This document shows positions 19,145 through 27,450 of a stretch of DNA of 64,000 nucleotides, one piece after another. A program made the translations under genes and the position numbers. Below the pieces are notes generated by a model. The model saw only the letters and a list, made by a program, of their open reading frames with translations, was not told where the DNA came from and searched no databases. The DNA is from Candidatus Limnocylindrales bacterium. Lineage in GTDB: Bacteria > Desulfobacterota > Binatia > UBA1149 > CAITLU01. The stretch is from contig DATNBU010000008.1 in the NCBI GenBank assembly GCA_035571835.1, forward strand, positions 124,001 through 188,000, read 5' to 3'. Numbering within the stretch: the stretch's first letter is position 1; each line of letters opens with the position of its first letter.

Positions 19145-20428
19145 TCAGGATGCTGGCTGTGCCTCCAGGATCGACCAGATAAAATCTATTGGAAAATACT
19201 GCAATTTGCCGTTTTTCGAGAACATGGTGGGTAGAAGCGGGCCATTCGTACTCTGTTTACTCGTGGTAAATCCGACGGAAGGATTGGGATTTCCACCACT
19301 GTCCACAGATGCCTGCCCGTGACACGTGATACAAGAAGAGCTCTGCACAAAGCCGTTTTCAGTAACGGAGTTCCCGAGAAGCGTCGGCTGGCCGGTCGTA
19401 TCCGTGAACAGCGTCTGCGTGCCTTTGAGTCGGTAGTTCTTCCATTCGTCAGAAAGCCCTGCGCTCGAAAAGAGCGAGATCAGGGCTGACGTCAACGTTT
19501 CTGGCGGATAGACACCGCCGAGCGGTGTATTCGCCTGGACCTCGTGGGGAGTTACGCCGAACTCGTCTCGACATCCCGTGTAGTCGCAACGGCCAGCATT
19601 ACCGACCCATTCCCATGTCGCCCAGGTCCAGTTGGGAAGCCGTTTGCTCATGATGTGGAGCGCAACGAGACCGAACAGGTCGCCGTTCCGATCGTAGTTC
19701 CAGTGATAGTTTGCTTTGTCGGATTCCTGAATAGGCTTCCATCGAGCCTTGATCTCGATCGACTCCACCGGAAACACCAGTGGCTTCGCCGCTGCAAACG
19801 CCGCCGCCAGGCCCTCCTGATAGAACAGCTTGTTGTCGGCAATGAATTCGAAATCCTTCTTGTTGCGTCGGACCTCCTCCGTACCGCCGACGCTGGAAAG
19901 CATATGTATCGTCTTGTCGCCTTCGCCACCGAGTAACGTCCTGCTATTCGATGGTGCGCGCAGAATTTTCCGGTCAAACGGCTGGCCGCTCTGGAGATGC
20001 TGTCTCAACAGATTCTGAGCGGGTGGTGCCAAACGTTTCAAAGGGAAATTTTTGGCATCACTCGGCCATTTCGGCGGATGTAATGGGTCTGGCGACGCCG
20101 GGAATGTAAGCTCGTTGTCAGCCCAGGTTTCCCAGATCGCATCATTGGTCGTAGCCTTTGACGGTCCCACCTGATGTTGCGACGGGGAAGTCTTGTTGAT
20201 CTCTGCGAAGAGCTTCCATGCACTCATGTCCGGCTCGTTTTCGTCCGGATTCGGATCGGGAGCCGAGCCGATCCAGCCTTTTGGGATCGCGATCTTCCAT
20301 CCACTCGGCGGAATGACGAGGCCCTCTTTTATGTTACTCGACAGAGTAAACGCGTGGAATTTTGCGATCCCTTGCTCCGCCACAAGAACGAATGCGACGA
20401 TCGTCGCGATCCAGACAAGACGCGGCAT
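19145..20428 (-). CDS. Second single-haem c-type cytochrome-like protein near LodAB
   Basis: A 427-aa exported protein with a signal segment (WIATIVAFVLVAEQGIA) and one haem c motif CITCH (about residue 370). It is a paralogue of the protein at 14569-16014, sharing WETWADN, the GLVALHIMSKRLPNWTWATWEWVGN block and a C-terminal CxxCH. The start is the ATG at 20428, 6 nt after AAGGAGG; the earlier ATG at 20434 touches that site directly and is less likely. A terminator at 19066 separates it from the LodA-like gene, so it is its own unit. A function in electron transfer is inferred from the haem motif and neighbours. Confidence 0.72.
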   Translation of the reverse strand: MPRLVWIATIVAFVLVAEQGIAKFHAFTLSSNIKEGLVIPPSGWKIAIPKGWIGSAPDPNPDENEPDMSAWKLFAEINKTSPSQHQVGPSKATTNDAIWETWADNELTFPASPDPLHPPKWPSDAKNFPLKRLAPPAQNLLRQHLQSGQPFDRKILRAPSNSRTLLGGEGDKTIHMLSSVGGTEEVRRNKKDFEFIADNKLFYQEGLAAAFAAAKPLVFPVESIEIKARWKPIQESDKANYHWNYDRNGDLFGLVALHIMSKRLPNWTWATWEWVGNAGRCDYTGCRDEFGVTPHEVQANTPLGGVYPPETLTSALISLFSSAGLSDEWKNYRLKGTQTLFTDTTGQPTLLGNSVTENGFVQSSSCITCHGQASVDSGGNPNPSVGFTTSKQSTNGPLLPTMFSKNGKLQYFPIDFIWSILEAQPAS

Positions 20429-20732
20429 ATTCATCCTCCTTGTTCTTAGTAAAGCCGGCTGGCCGAAGAACTCGTGCGTCGATAGCATGGTGAACCTCGT
20501 CGCTACAATCTGCATTACTCGGCACGATCGACATCCCAGCCTTGGGACGTGACAACCGTCACTCTTCTGACCGTTTTCCTGCGGCAGCGACGGCGAGTCG
20601 CAAACACCCTGTGTTCGATTACTGAGAAACGTGTTGCGTGTGAACGAACGAGATACAGCGCACAACAGGACTAAAAAGAATGAGCAAGGTGTGTCGGCTG
20701 GAACCGCCTGCAGCGGCTAGCCAATCGGTCGG
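20429..20732. other. Intergenic region upstream of the second cytochrome-like gene
   Basis: About 300 bases between two minus-strand genes. It should contain the promoter of the cytochrome-like gene. An inverted repeat GTGAC-N4-GTCAC lies at 20549-20562 and is a possible operator. No reading frame here is convincing. Confidence 0.4.
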
Positions 20733-22043
20733 TTAGCGCAGTCCATCTGACCGCATCCTCTCGACGCCCGCCGAAATCGTCGCCGACGCCAGCACGCACG
20801 CAAGCGGAATGAGCGCGAAGTGAAAGCGCTCCGAGCCGTAGAGAACGACTCCGTAGAAAGCGCTCCAGAGCACAAGAACGCTCAGGACGAGCCAGTAACC
20901 GCTGCGCGGGCCGTTCTGCGACGAGCGATCCGTGCTCACCAGGCCCATCGCCGCCGGAGCGGCGGCCAGCAGCAACAGCCAGTAAAAGAGATTGCTCGCG
21001 CGACCGAGCATCTCCATCGCAGCTTCTCCGATCGGCGGATGCGGTGCAGAGCCGCCAGCAGAAGCCGAAGGCTCGGCGTACCACTCATTCCAGACGCGAT
21101 CGCCGTGATACATCCGATAGAGCCGCCGGAAGACCAGTCCGAGCTCCGCGCGCGGATTTTCGAGCGCAAAGCGCACGCCGGCATCGCGAAGCCGGTTGTC
21201 GACGGCGAGCTCGCGCTCGGGCCCGCCGGCGATGAGATCGCGCTGGTCGGCGGCAGGGTCGGGGCTGTAAAGATTCATGCCGCCGTCGGCGACCGGATTG
21301 TGTCCGATCAGAAGCGTGCGCCCGAAGCTGGTTGACGCAGGCACGATGCGCCCGAACACGCGCGCATTGCGGACCAGCCACGGCGTCTGACAGGCAACGG
21401 CGCCGGCGACGGCGCACCCAAGCACCGCGATCGCGGCCGTTCGCCGCATGCGCTGCGTGAGCAGCACCAGCACCGGCGCAAACAGCAGCAACACCGCTTC
21501 GGCGCGCAGCAGGCCGGCAAGGCCGACCGCGGCGCCCCACAGAATCCACAGCACCGGCGAGCGCTGCCTCGATGGGTCGAGCAGGACGATCGCGCCAAGC
21601 ACGAGCGCCGTCATCATCGTCGTGAAGATCGTCTCGGTCAGCAGCAGCGACGAGAACAGGATCTGGCTCGGTGCGACGGCGATCAGCGCAGTCGCCACGA
21701 CCTGCGCACGCGTCGAGAACAGCGATCTCGCAATGAGCCCGGTCAGCCAGCACGTGATCGTTCCGGCAACCGCATTGAGCGCGAATCCCCATGCCGGATC
21801 CGGCGAGAGCGTCCGGTACAGCACCGAAAGGAGAAAAGGATAACCGGGCGGCCACGCGGCTGTCGGTTTTCCGGTGAAATGATGGATGTAGCCGTAGCCG
21901 GCGGCGAGGTTCGCAGCCGTCAGGTGGTACCACAGCGCGTCGGCATGAAGGACCGGAGTCGGAATCGTCAGCCACAGGTTCGCGGCAACTCGCAGAACGA
22001 ACGCCAGCGCGACGAGGAGACCGACTGCGCGCGCTGCAGGCAT
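20733..22043 (-). CDS. Membrane glycosyltransferase of GT39/ArnT-like type
   Basis: About 436 aa, with some ten hydrophobic segments. The N-terminal loop LHADALWYHLTAANLAAG after the first membrane segment resembles the acidic catalytic loop of GT-C enzymes, and the following WPPGYPFLLSVLY is a common GT39/PMT-family block. Such enzymes use polyprenyl-phosphate sugars to modify lipid A, proteins or glycans in the periplasm. The substrate cannot be inferred. The preferred ATG is 22043; an upstream in-frame start at 22100 would overlap the divergent rdgB start. It is divergent from rdgB. Confidence 0.78.
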   Translation of the reverse strand: MPAARAVGLLVALAFVLRVAANLWLTIPTPVLHADALWYHLTAANLAAGYGYIHHFTGKPTAAWPPGYPFLLSVLYRTLSPDPAWGFALNAVAGTITCWLTGLIARSLFSTRAQVVATALIAVAPSQILFSSLLLTETIFTTMMTALVLGAIVLLDPSRQRSPVLWILWGAAVGLAGLLRAEAVLLLFAPVLVLLTQRMRRTAAIAVLGCAVAGAVACQTPWLVRNARVFGRIVPASTSFGRTLLIGHNPVADGGMNLYSPDPAADQRDLIAGGPERELAVDNRLRDAGVRFALENPRAELGLVFRRLYRMYHGDRVWNEWYAEPSASAGGSAPHPPIGEAAMEMLGRASNLFYWLLLLAAAPAAMGLVSTDRSSQNGPRSGYWLVLSVLVLWSAFYGVVLYGSERFHFALIPLACVLASATISAGVERMRSDGLR

Positions 22044-22087
22044 CGCGTGCTCTTGCTTGGAGGACGTGTCCGTTGCAAGTGGCGCCG

Positions 22088-22678
22088 ATGAAGATCGCAT
22101 CGCTCGTGCTCGCCACCAGCAACAAAGGAAAGCTGCGGGACTTCCGGCTGCTGCTCGAAGGCTCGGGCGTCGGCGTGGAGCTCCCCGAAGACTACGGCGT
22201 CTCGCTCGACGTCGAAGAGACCGGATCCACGTTTATCGAAAACGCGCTGATCAAGGCCCGGGCGTTTGCGGCCGCGCTGCCGGATCGGGCGGTGCTGGCC
22301 GACGATTCGGGTCTCGTCGTGGACGCGCTCGGCGGCGAGCCGGGCGTACGGTCGGCGCGCTACGCGGGCGAGCCGTGCGACGACCACGCGAACAATCTCA
22401 AGGTGCTCGAGCGCATGAACGGCGTTTCCGATCGCCGTGCGGCATTCGTCGTGGTGCTTGCGCTGGTGCTTCCCGACGGCTCGGAGACGGTCGTCGAAGG
22501 CCGCTGCGAAGGCACGATCGCATACGAGGAGCGCGGCGCGAACGGTTTCGGCTACGACGCGATCTTCTTCCGAGAGGATCTCGGCTGCACGTTCGGCGAG
22601 GCGTCGCCGGCCGAGAAGAATGCGCGCAGCCACCGGGCAGCGGCGGTGCGCGAGCTGCTCGCTCGCCTTCGCGACTGA
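22088..22678 (+). CDS. rdgB: XTP/dITP diphosphatase (RdgB/HAM1)
   Basis: A 196-aa nucleotide-pool sanitising enzyme that hydrolyses XTP, dITP and ITP. Family blocks are LVLATSNKGKLRDF, ETGSTFIENALIKAR, LADDSGLVVDALGGEPGVRSARYAG, GFGYDAIFF and the C-terminal KNARSHRAAA. The length is normal. The ATG at 22088 gives the family start; a TTG at 22073 is in frame with GGAGG about 12 nt upstream and is an alternative. It converges with the PRC-barrel gene 11 nt downstream. Confidence 0.95.
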   Translation: MKIASLVLATSNKGKLRDFRLLLEGSGVGVELPEDYGVSLDVEETGSTFIENALIKARAFAAALPDRAVLADDSGLVVDALGGEPGVRSARYAGEPCDDHANNLKVLERMNGVSDRRAAFVVVLALVLPDGSETVVEGRCEGTIAYEERGANGFGYDAIFFREDLGCTFGEASPAEKNARSHRAAAVRELLARLRD

Positions 22679-22689
22679 CGACCGCAGCG

Positions 22690-22929
22690 TTACGCGGCGA
22701 CTACGATCCGCCCCGTCTTGAACGATCGCACCGACGACCAGGGGCAGGTTCGCTCATGCACCGCGCGGAAACCTAGCCGCTCGAGCCATCCCGCTTCGCC
22801 GAAGACGAGCTCGTCGACGACCATCGGAGATGGGCCGTGCTCGCCGCGACAGCGCAGATCGACCAGACGGCCCAGATGGCGGCCGCTTTCGTCGACGACT
22901 TCCGATCCCGCGATTTCGTTCAGCCGCAT
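22690..22929 (-). CDS. Small PRC-barrel protein, last gene of the PQQ/oxidase operon
   Basis: A 79-aa protein with a PRC-barrel pattern: RLNEIAGSEVVDESGRHLGRLVDLRC, then PMVVDELVFGEAGWLERLGF. PRC-barrels are small beta-barrels found in RNA-processing and photosynthetic proteins, often as stand-alone units of unknown role. It starts 8 nt after the preceding PRC-barrel gene and ends the minus-strand run before convergent rdgB. Confidence 0.65.
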   Translation of the reverse strand: MRLNEIAGSEVVDESGRHLGRLVDLRCRGEHGPSPMVVDELVFGEAGWLERLGFRAVHERTCPWSSVRSFKTGRIVVAA

Positions 22930-22937
22930 CGCACTGC

Positions 22938-23279
22938 TCACTCCGAAAGCGGCAGCCGCGAGATCCAGCGCGCCGCTCTTCGTTCTGCTGCGAGAAGTCC
23001 GAAGGACTCCGCGTGAAGCCGCAGCTCGACCTTGCAATCGACGGTGACCACCTCGTGCCACGGAATCTTCGTGGCGGCCGTGCCGAAGAGCTTGCGGATG
23101 ATCCAGCCGCCGAACGGCCAGAGCTCGGTTGCGGCGCTTCCGGGCCCGGCAACGATTGCGCGCACGCGGAGCTTTCCGCCCGCTTGTTCGAGCTCGAGGT
23201 CGTCGACCTTGCCGCAATCGATTCCATCGACGTCGACGAGCTGGTGATCGAGCACCATGCGAACCAGATCGAGGCTCAT
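22938..23279 (-). CDS. PRC-barrel domain protein
   Basis: A 113-aa protein opening MSLDLVRMVLDHQLVDVDG, a PRC-barrel-like pattern (LVDVDGIDCGKVDDLELE), followed by WPFGGWIIRKLFG and a C-terminal region without known motifs. The start ATG overlaps the NRAMP-like stop by ATGA, with GGAGG 6 nt upstream. The constant pairing with the transporter in this operon suggests a linked role, such as an accessory to the transporter, but nothing in the protein proves this. Confidence 0.7.
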   Translation of the reverse strand: MSLDLVRMVLDHQLVDVDGIDCGKVDDLELEQAGGKLRVRAIVAGPGSAATELWPFGGWIIRKLFGTAATKIPWHEVVTVDCKVELRLHAESFGLLAAERRAARWISRLPLSE

Positions 23280-24514
23280 ACGGCACCTCCATGGCTGAGA
23301 ATGAGAAGCGGAATGGCCGCCAGCGCGGCAAGCGACACTACCGCCAGGTAAAACCATCCGAGCCCGCTGGCGAGGCGGCCGTTGACGTGCGAACCCATCA
23401 CCCTGCGGTCGCGCGCGAACATCAGTACCGGCAGATACGTGAGCGGCAGGATGACGACCGCGAACACGATCGAATACTCGACGAGGCTGATCGGATCGAC
23501 GCCGGTCAGCATGACGAGACCGGCGATCACGAAGACGGCGATCCACGTCGACGTGAAGCGGGCAGCCTGCTGCGGACGCTGTTCCTTGCCCCACGGCCAG
23601 CCGAAGAACTGCGCAAGGTTGTATGCAACGGTGAGCGCGTTCTCGATGGCCGCGCCGGCGAACGCGAACAGCATCCCGAGAAGAGCCGTCAGAAGGCCCG
23701 CTTGCCCATAGAACGATGCCGGCGCCAGTGCAGCAGCGCCGGGCAGCTCCGGATCGATACCTTTCGGTGCGAGGAAGTCCGCGCCGACGATGACGAGCGC
23801 CACGGCAAGCACCGACCCGAGCACGAAGCCGATGCCGGCGACCATGCGGTTGGTGGTGACGTCTTCGGGTTTCCAGCCGTCCTCGATGGCACCGGACGCA
23901 TAGAAGTACGTCTCGTACGGAAGCATGATCGAGCTCGCGAGTGCGACGACGAAATACGCGTAGGTGATGCCGCTGTGCCCCGGGCCGAGCTGTGGAATGT
24001 TCGGAGCGAAGCTTGCGAGAAGCTTGGTCCAGTCGGGATCGAGACGCACGGCGGTCACCATGTAAGCGATCAGCAGCAGGCCGAGCAGACCGAAGACGCG
24101 TTCGATCCATTGCAGCGAAAGCAGCCAGACCGACGCGAGCAGCGCCAGCACCGACAGCACCAGCAGCAGCGCGTGCGGCCACGCGACGAGAAGCGACAGC
24201 ACCATCGCCATGCCGCCGATCTCGGCGGTGCACGTCAGCAGGCTCACGAGATTTGCCGCGACGAGCACGACGATGCCGACCGGAAACCCGGTGCGCGCAC
24301 GGATGATCGACATGACGGGCTGTTTGGTCACGGCCGCGATGCGCCCGGCCATCTCGCCGTAGACGATGATGCCGATCGTGCCGAGGAGCACGACCCACAG
24401 CAGGCTGTAGCCGAATTTCGCACCGGCCTGCACCGAAAACACGAGCTCGCCGACTTCGACGAATCCGCCCATCGCCGTCAGGATGCCGAGGAAAATTTCG
24501 AGGAACTTGCTCAC
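23276..24514 (-). CDS. Divergent NRAMP-family metal transporter with altered metal site
   Basis: A 412-aa polytopic membrane protein aligning with NRAMP (Mn2+/Fe2+ symporters): FSVQAGAKFGYSLLWVVLL after TM1 and YGEMAGRIAAVTKQ after TM2. The metal-binding DPGN of TM1 reads EVGE (20-23) and the TM6 MPHN reads LPYE (198-201), so Asp, Asn, Met and His ligands are replaced, largely by carboxylates and Leu/Tyr. This argues against classic Mn/Fe transport and would suit a harder ion. Start GTG overlaps the upstream stop (GTGA). It sits in the operon of a lanthanide-type alcohol dehydrogenase, so lanthanide or calcium transport is a speculative possibility. Confidence 0.75.
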   Translation of the reverse strand: MSKFLEIFLGILTAMGGFVEVGELVFSVQAGAKFGYSLLWVVLLGTIGIIVYGEMAGRIAAVTKQPVMSIIRARTGFPVGIVVLVAANLVSLLTCTAEIGGMAMVLSLLVAWPHALLLVLSVLALLASVWLLSLQWIERVFGLLGLLLIAYMVTAVRLDPDWTKLLASFAPNIPQLGPGHSGITYAYFVVALASSIMLPYETYFYASGAIEDGWKPEDVTTNRMVAGIGFVLGSVLAVALVIVGADFLAPKGIDPELPGAAALAPASFYGQAGLLTALLGMLFAFAGAAIENALTVAYNLAQFFGWPWGKEQRPQQAARFTSTWIAVFVIAGLVMLTGVDPISLVEYSIVFAVVILPLTYLPVLMFARDRRVMGSHVNGRLASGLGWFYLAVVSLAALAAIPLLILSHGGAV

Positions 24515-24852
24515 CGCGGTCGCTCACCGCCGGCGCAGCGCCGTTCGGCCAGGGCTTTTTTCAGCGCATGGCCGTCGGGGTCCTGCTTGCGCACGCGCCC
24601 GGATGCATCCGTGATCTTCTCATCGAGGAGGCGCGCCTCGGTCGCATGAAAGTCTCGCGTCAGGCGGCCTTCGCCTGCAAGACCGGCCAGCGCGCACTCT
24701 TCGTGTGCAGCGCTTTCAATCTCACGTGTCGCAATGGCGATCTTCTGTTCGCGCCCGCCGGCGCCGGCGGCGAGCGACCACACGCCGGCTCCGACCGCGA
24801 GGACGGCGACGGAGCGAAGGATCGTTCTGGTCGCATGTGGAATCTGGTGCAT
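24511..24852 (-). CDS. Small exported or membrane-anchored protein of unknown function
   Basis: A 113-aa protein with one N-terminal hydrophobic segment (SVAVLAVGAGVWSLAAGA) followed by a charged, probably helical region with EREIES-like and LLDEKITDASGRVRKQDPDG stretches. I do not recognise it. It begins 4 nt after the beta-propeller stop and its stop overlaps the NRAMP-like start, so it is part of the operon. It could be a periplasmic anchor or chaperone for the transporter. Confidence 0.6.
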   Translation of the reverse strand: MHQIPHATRTILRSVAVLAVGAGVWSLAAGAGGREQKIAIATREIESAAHEECALAGLAGEGRLTRDFHATEARLLDEKITDASGRVRKQDPDGHALKKALAERRCAGGERPR

Positions 24853-24856
24853 CGGG

Positions 24857-25870
24857 CTACTCCGCTACCACTATTCCCCACGGACCGTCGCCAGCCTTGA
24901 TCGTGGCTACGACCGTTTCGTTCTTCGTATCGATGACCGAAACGTCGTTCGAAAGGCCGTTGGCCGTATAGAGCTTGCTGCCGTCGCGCGTGAGCGCGAT
25001 GCCCCACGGACGCTGGCCGACCGCAATCTGCGAACGCACGCGGCGGGCATCGAGATCGACGACCGCAACGCTGTTGCCGCGTCCGGTGGCTACATAAAGA
25101 CGCTTCCCGTCGGGCGAGCACGCGACGCCTTTCGGTCGCACCAGAACGCCTTGCGCCTGTGAATCGGCGCCATCGAGCGCGATCGTATCGACGACGCTGT
25201 GAGTACGGGTATCGACGATCGAGACGGACGCACCGTTTTCCGCGCTGACGAACGCGAACGCACCGTCCGGGCTGAATGCGCTCTCGCGCGGCCGGGCGCC
25301 GACCAGGAACGACTTGACGACTTCGTCGCTGGTGGTGTCGATGACCGAGACTGTGCTGCTCGATTCCGACGTCACGTAGACCCAGCGGCCGTCGGGGCTG
25401 ACGGTGACGCCCTCGGGCTCGAGGCCGATCCAGCGCGTCACCGCCCGTCCTGTCGCAAGGTCCATGATCGATGCGGTGCCGGCGTCTTCGTTGGCGACGT
25501 AGAGCCGCCGGCCGTCGCGCCCGAGCGCGAAGCACTCGGGGTCGGTGCCCGCGGGGTAGTGCGCCACCGGCCGGAAGGAGCGGGCGTCGAGGCACAGGAT
25601 TTCTTCGCTGCCGGTGCGGGCGGTCGCCGTCTTGCTGAGAGCGATGCAGAAGCTGCGCCCGTCGGCGGCGAGGCCGACACCGCGCGGCCGCGAGCCGACG
25701 TCGAGCGTTTCCGCGACGCGGTCGGTCGCCGCGTCGATGACCGAGACGGTTCCGTCGCGTTCGTTGGTTACGAATACGAGCGGACCTGCGGGCGCCGCGT
25801 GGCAGCCGCACAGCAGCAGCACTGCCCATGACAGCAGACGCATGGAGGCCGATCCGGTCATGCCGGTCAT
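24857..25870 (-). CDS. YVTN-type beta-propeller lipoprotein
   Basis: A 337-aa lipoprotein (lipobox LCGC after RLLSWAVLLL) made of seven or so YVTN/NHL-like blades. Repeats such as VFVTNERDGTVSVIDAATDRV, VYVTSESSSTVSVIDTTSDEV and LYTANGLSNDVSVIDTKNETV recur about every 42 residues. Proteins of this kind (PQQ-associated beta-propellers) often accompany PQQ dehydrogenases in the periplasm; their role is uncertain. The start overlaps the CtaG stop by ATGA at 25867-25870. Confidence 0.82.
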   Translation of the reverse strand: MTGMTGSASMRLLSWAVLLLCGCHAAPAGPLVFVTNERDGTVSVIDAATDRVAETLDVGSRPRGVGLAADGRSFCIALSKTATARTGSEEILCLDARSFRPVAHYPAGTDPECFALGRDGRRLYVANEDAGTASIMDLATGRAVTRWIGLEPEGVTVSPDGRWVYVTSESSSTVSVIDTTSDEVVKSFLVGARPRESAFSPDGAFAFVSAENGASVSIVDTRTHSVVDTIALDGADSQAQGVLVRPKGVACSPDGKRLYVATGRGNSVAVVDLDARRVRSQIAVGQRPWGIALTRDGSKLYTANGLSNDVSVIDTKNETVVATIKAGDGPWGIVVAE

Positions 25871-26844
25871 GATACCTGCGCCTCCGCGGAAGCATCGGCT
25901 GCTGCGGCCGCGAGACGTTCGCGCGCAGCCATGCGTTGCTCGGAGTCGCGCAGCCACGCCAGCAGCAGCGCGAGCGCCGCCGCCGCATAAATCGCACCCG
26001 CCGGCACCCACATGATCAGGCCTCCGAGCTGCTGGTCTTCGAGCGGCGTCAGGCCCCACGCTGCAGTGGTGCCTGCGTACGCCGGATAGAGGCTGCGCCG
26101 CGCGAGCGACAGCAGCGCGCCGAGTGCTCCGCTGTGTGCAGCAGTCGTGAACAGGTAGAGGACCGCCGCGCCGTATCCTGCCGTGCCCGGACGTTCACGG
26201 ACGATCGCCCACCAGAACAGCAGCGCGGTCCCGAAGAAGCTGGCGTGCTGCAGGAAGTGGATCCACTCGTTGTCGATCGTCGATTCGAACAGGCGCGGAA
26301 CGTGCCAGATCCACAGCGCAGCCGCGTGAACGACCCATGCGACGAGCGGCAGCGTCAGCCACGCCCACAGGCGTCGCACTGCACCGAGCGGCCGCGAGCG
26401 TACGAACGCTGCCAGGCCGCGAAGGATCGCTGGCGACAGCGCACGCGAGAACGGAACCAGCGGCCGGCCGAGCACGAGCAGCGGCGCCGCAACCACCATG
26501 AGGATTTCGTGCTGCGCCATGTGTGCGGAGAACAGCAGGCGTCCCCACGGATGAAGCGGCGAGACCAGTGCGACCGCGAGCGCGAGCCAACCGAGCATGT
26601 ACGCGGCAACCTCCTTTCGATGAGCCGGAAGGCGAGGCGCAGATGCCGTCGACCACACCTGGCGCATACCCGCAATGTAGAGGGCGAGGCTCGCGAGAAG
26701 CGGGATCCAGATCCACCACTCGCTGCTCCACGGAAGGTCGGACAGATGCGCCGCGTGCTCGTCGACGTCTCCGTGCGCGGCTGCGACAGCGGGCAGCATC
26801 AGCGCGGCAGGTCCGAGGCAGGCGATGCGGCGCAGCGACGTCAT
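25867..26844 (-). CDS. ctaG: Cytochrome c oxidase assembly protein, CtaG (caa3 type)
   Basis: A 325-aa membrane protein with about seven hydrophobic segments matching the caa3-type CtaG family, needed for copper assembly of caa3 oxidase. Features are LHPWGRLLFSAHMAQHEILMVVAAPLLVLG, HxxxLWxWHxPxLFE, EWIHFLQHASFFGTALLFWWAI, and GGLIMWVPAG near the end, with conserved His residues likely binding copper. An N-terminal signal ends near AAAHGD. It lies 3 nt after coxC. Confidence 0.88.
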   Translation of the reverse strand: MTSLRRIACLGPAALMLPAVAAAHGDVDEHAAHLSDLPWSSEWWIWIPLLASLALYIAGMRQVWSTASAPRLPAHRKEVAAYMLGWLALAVALVSPLHPWGRLLFSAHMAQHEILMVVAAPLLVLGRPLVPFSRALSPAILRGLAAFVRSRPLGAVRRLWAWLTLPLVAWVVHAAALWIWHVPRLFESTIDNEWIHFLQHASFFGTALLFWWAIVRERPGTAGYGAAVLYLFTTAAHSGALGALLSLARRSLYPAYAGTTAAWGLTPLEDQQLGGLIMWVPAGAIYAAAALALLLAWLRDSEQRMAARERLAAAAADASAEAQVS

Positions 26845-26847
26845 CGC

Positions 26848-27450
26848 TCAGCCCATCCTCGGAACGAGATAGAGCGTCACGTAGCACGGGACCCAGATCG
26901 CGACGATGAAGTACCAGTAGAGTGCGTTGTCGGTAGCGTCCGTGAAGTAATTCGGCCGCGGATGGCGCGCGAGGAAGTACGTGAAGTAGACGGTCTCGAC
27001 GACTTCGGCGAAAAGATGCGACGTGTGCAGCCCGATGATCACCCACACCACCGAACCGTACGCGTTGGCGTCCCAGCGCACGTTGAGCCGGTCGAGCTCG
27101 ATCCAGCGCGAGATGACGAATGCGATGCCCAGCACGTCGCAGACGACATGTCCGGCCAGCGTCCGGCGAAGGTCGAACCGGCGTGCGGCCCGTTCGGTGA
27201 AGATCATGGCCGGGACACTGAGCAGCAGGAGTCCGAGCGTGACGGTTGCGGCGTCGAGGTTCGGCGGTGCAGTCGGCGGCGGAGGCCAGTGGACCTCGTT
27301 GCTGCGGAAGTAGAAGTAGCTGACGAGGCAGATCACGAGCATCGTCGTTTCGATCGCGAGAAAGCCGAGGATGCCCCACCAGAACAGGCTCCGGCTGTCG
27401 AAGGCGACGCGCGTCAGGCGCGAGACGTCGATGTCGCGCGCGCCGTTCAT
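26848..27450 (-). CDS. ctaE: Cytochrome c oxidase subunit III
   Basis: A 200-aa subunit III of the haem-copper oxidase, with five hydrophobic segments as in short bacterial forms: LFWWGILGFLAIETTMLVICL near the start, a Glu in that first helix, HTSHLFAEVVETVYFTYFLARHP in the middle, and DNALYWYFIVAIWVPCYVTLYLVPR at the end. The N-terminus overlaps the subunit I stop by 4 nt (27447-27450). Confidence 0.88.
   Translation of the reverse strand: MNGARDIDVSRLTRVAFDSRSLFWWGILGFLAIETTMLVICLVSYFYFRSNEVHWPPPPTAPPNLDAATVTLGLLLLSVPAMIFTERAARRFDLRRTLAGHVVCDVLGIAFVISRWIELDRLNVRWDANAYGSVVWVIIGLHTSHLFAEVVETVYFTYFLARHPRPNYFTDATDNALYWYFIVAIWVPCYVTLYLVPRMG

Noticed and set aside
22938-24527. A 529-codon minus-strand frame spanning the NRAMP-like gene
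   Set aside because: Only the last 113 codons are the PRC-barrel protein; the rest is an out-of-frame reading of the NRAMP gene.
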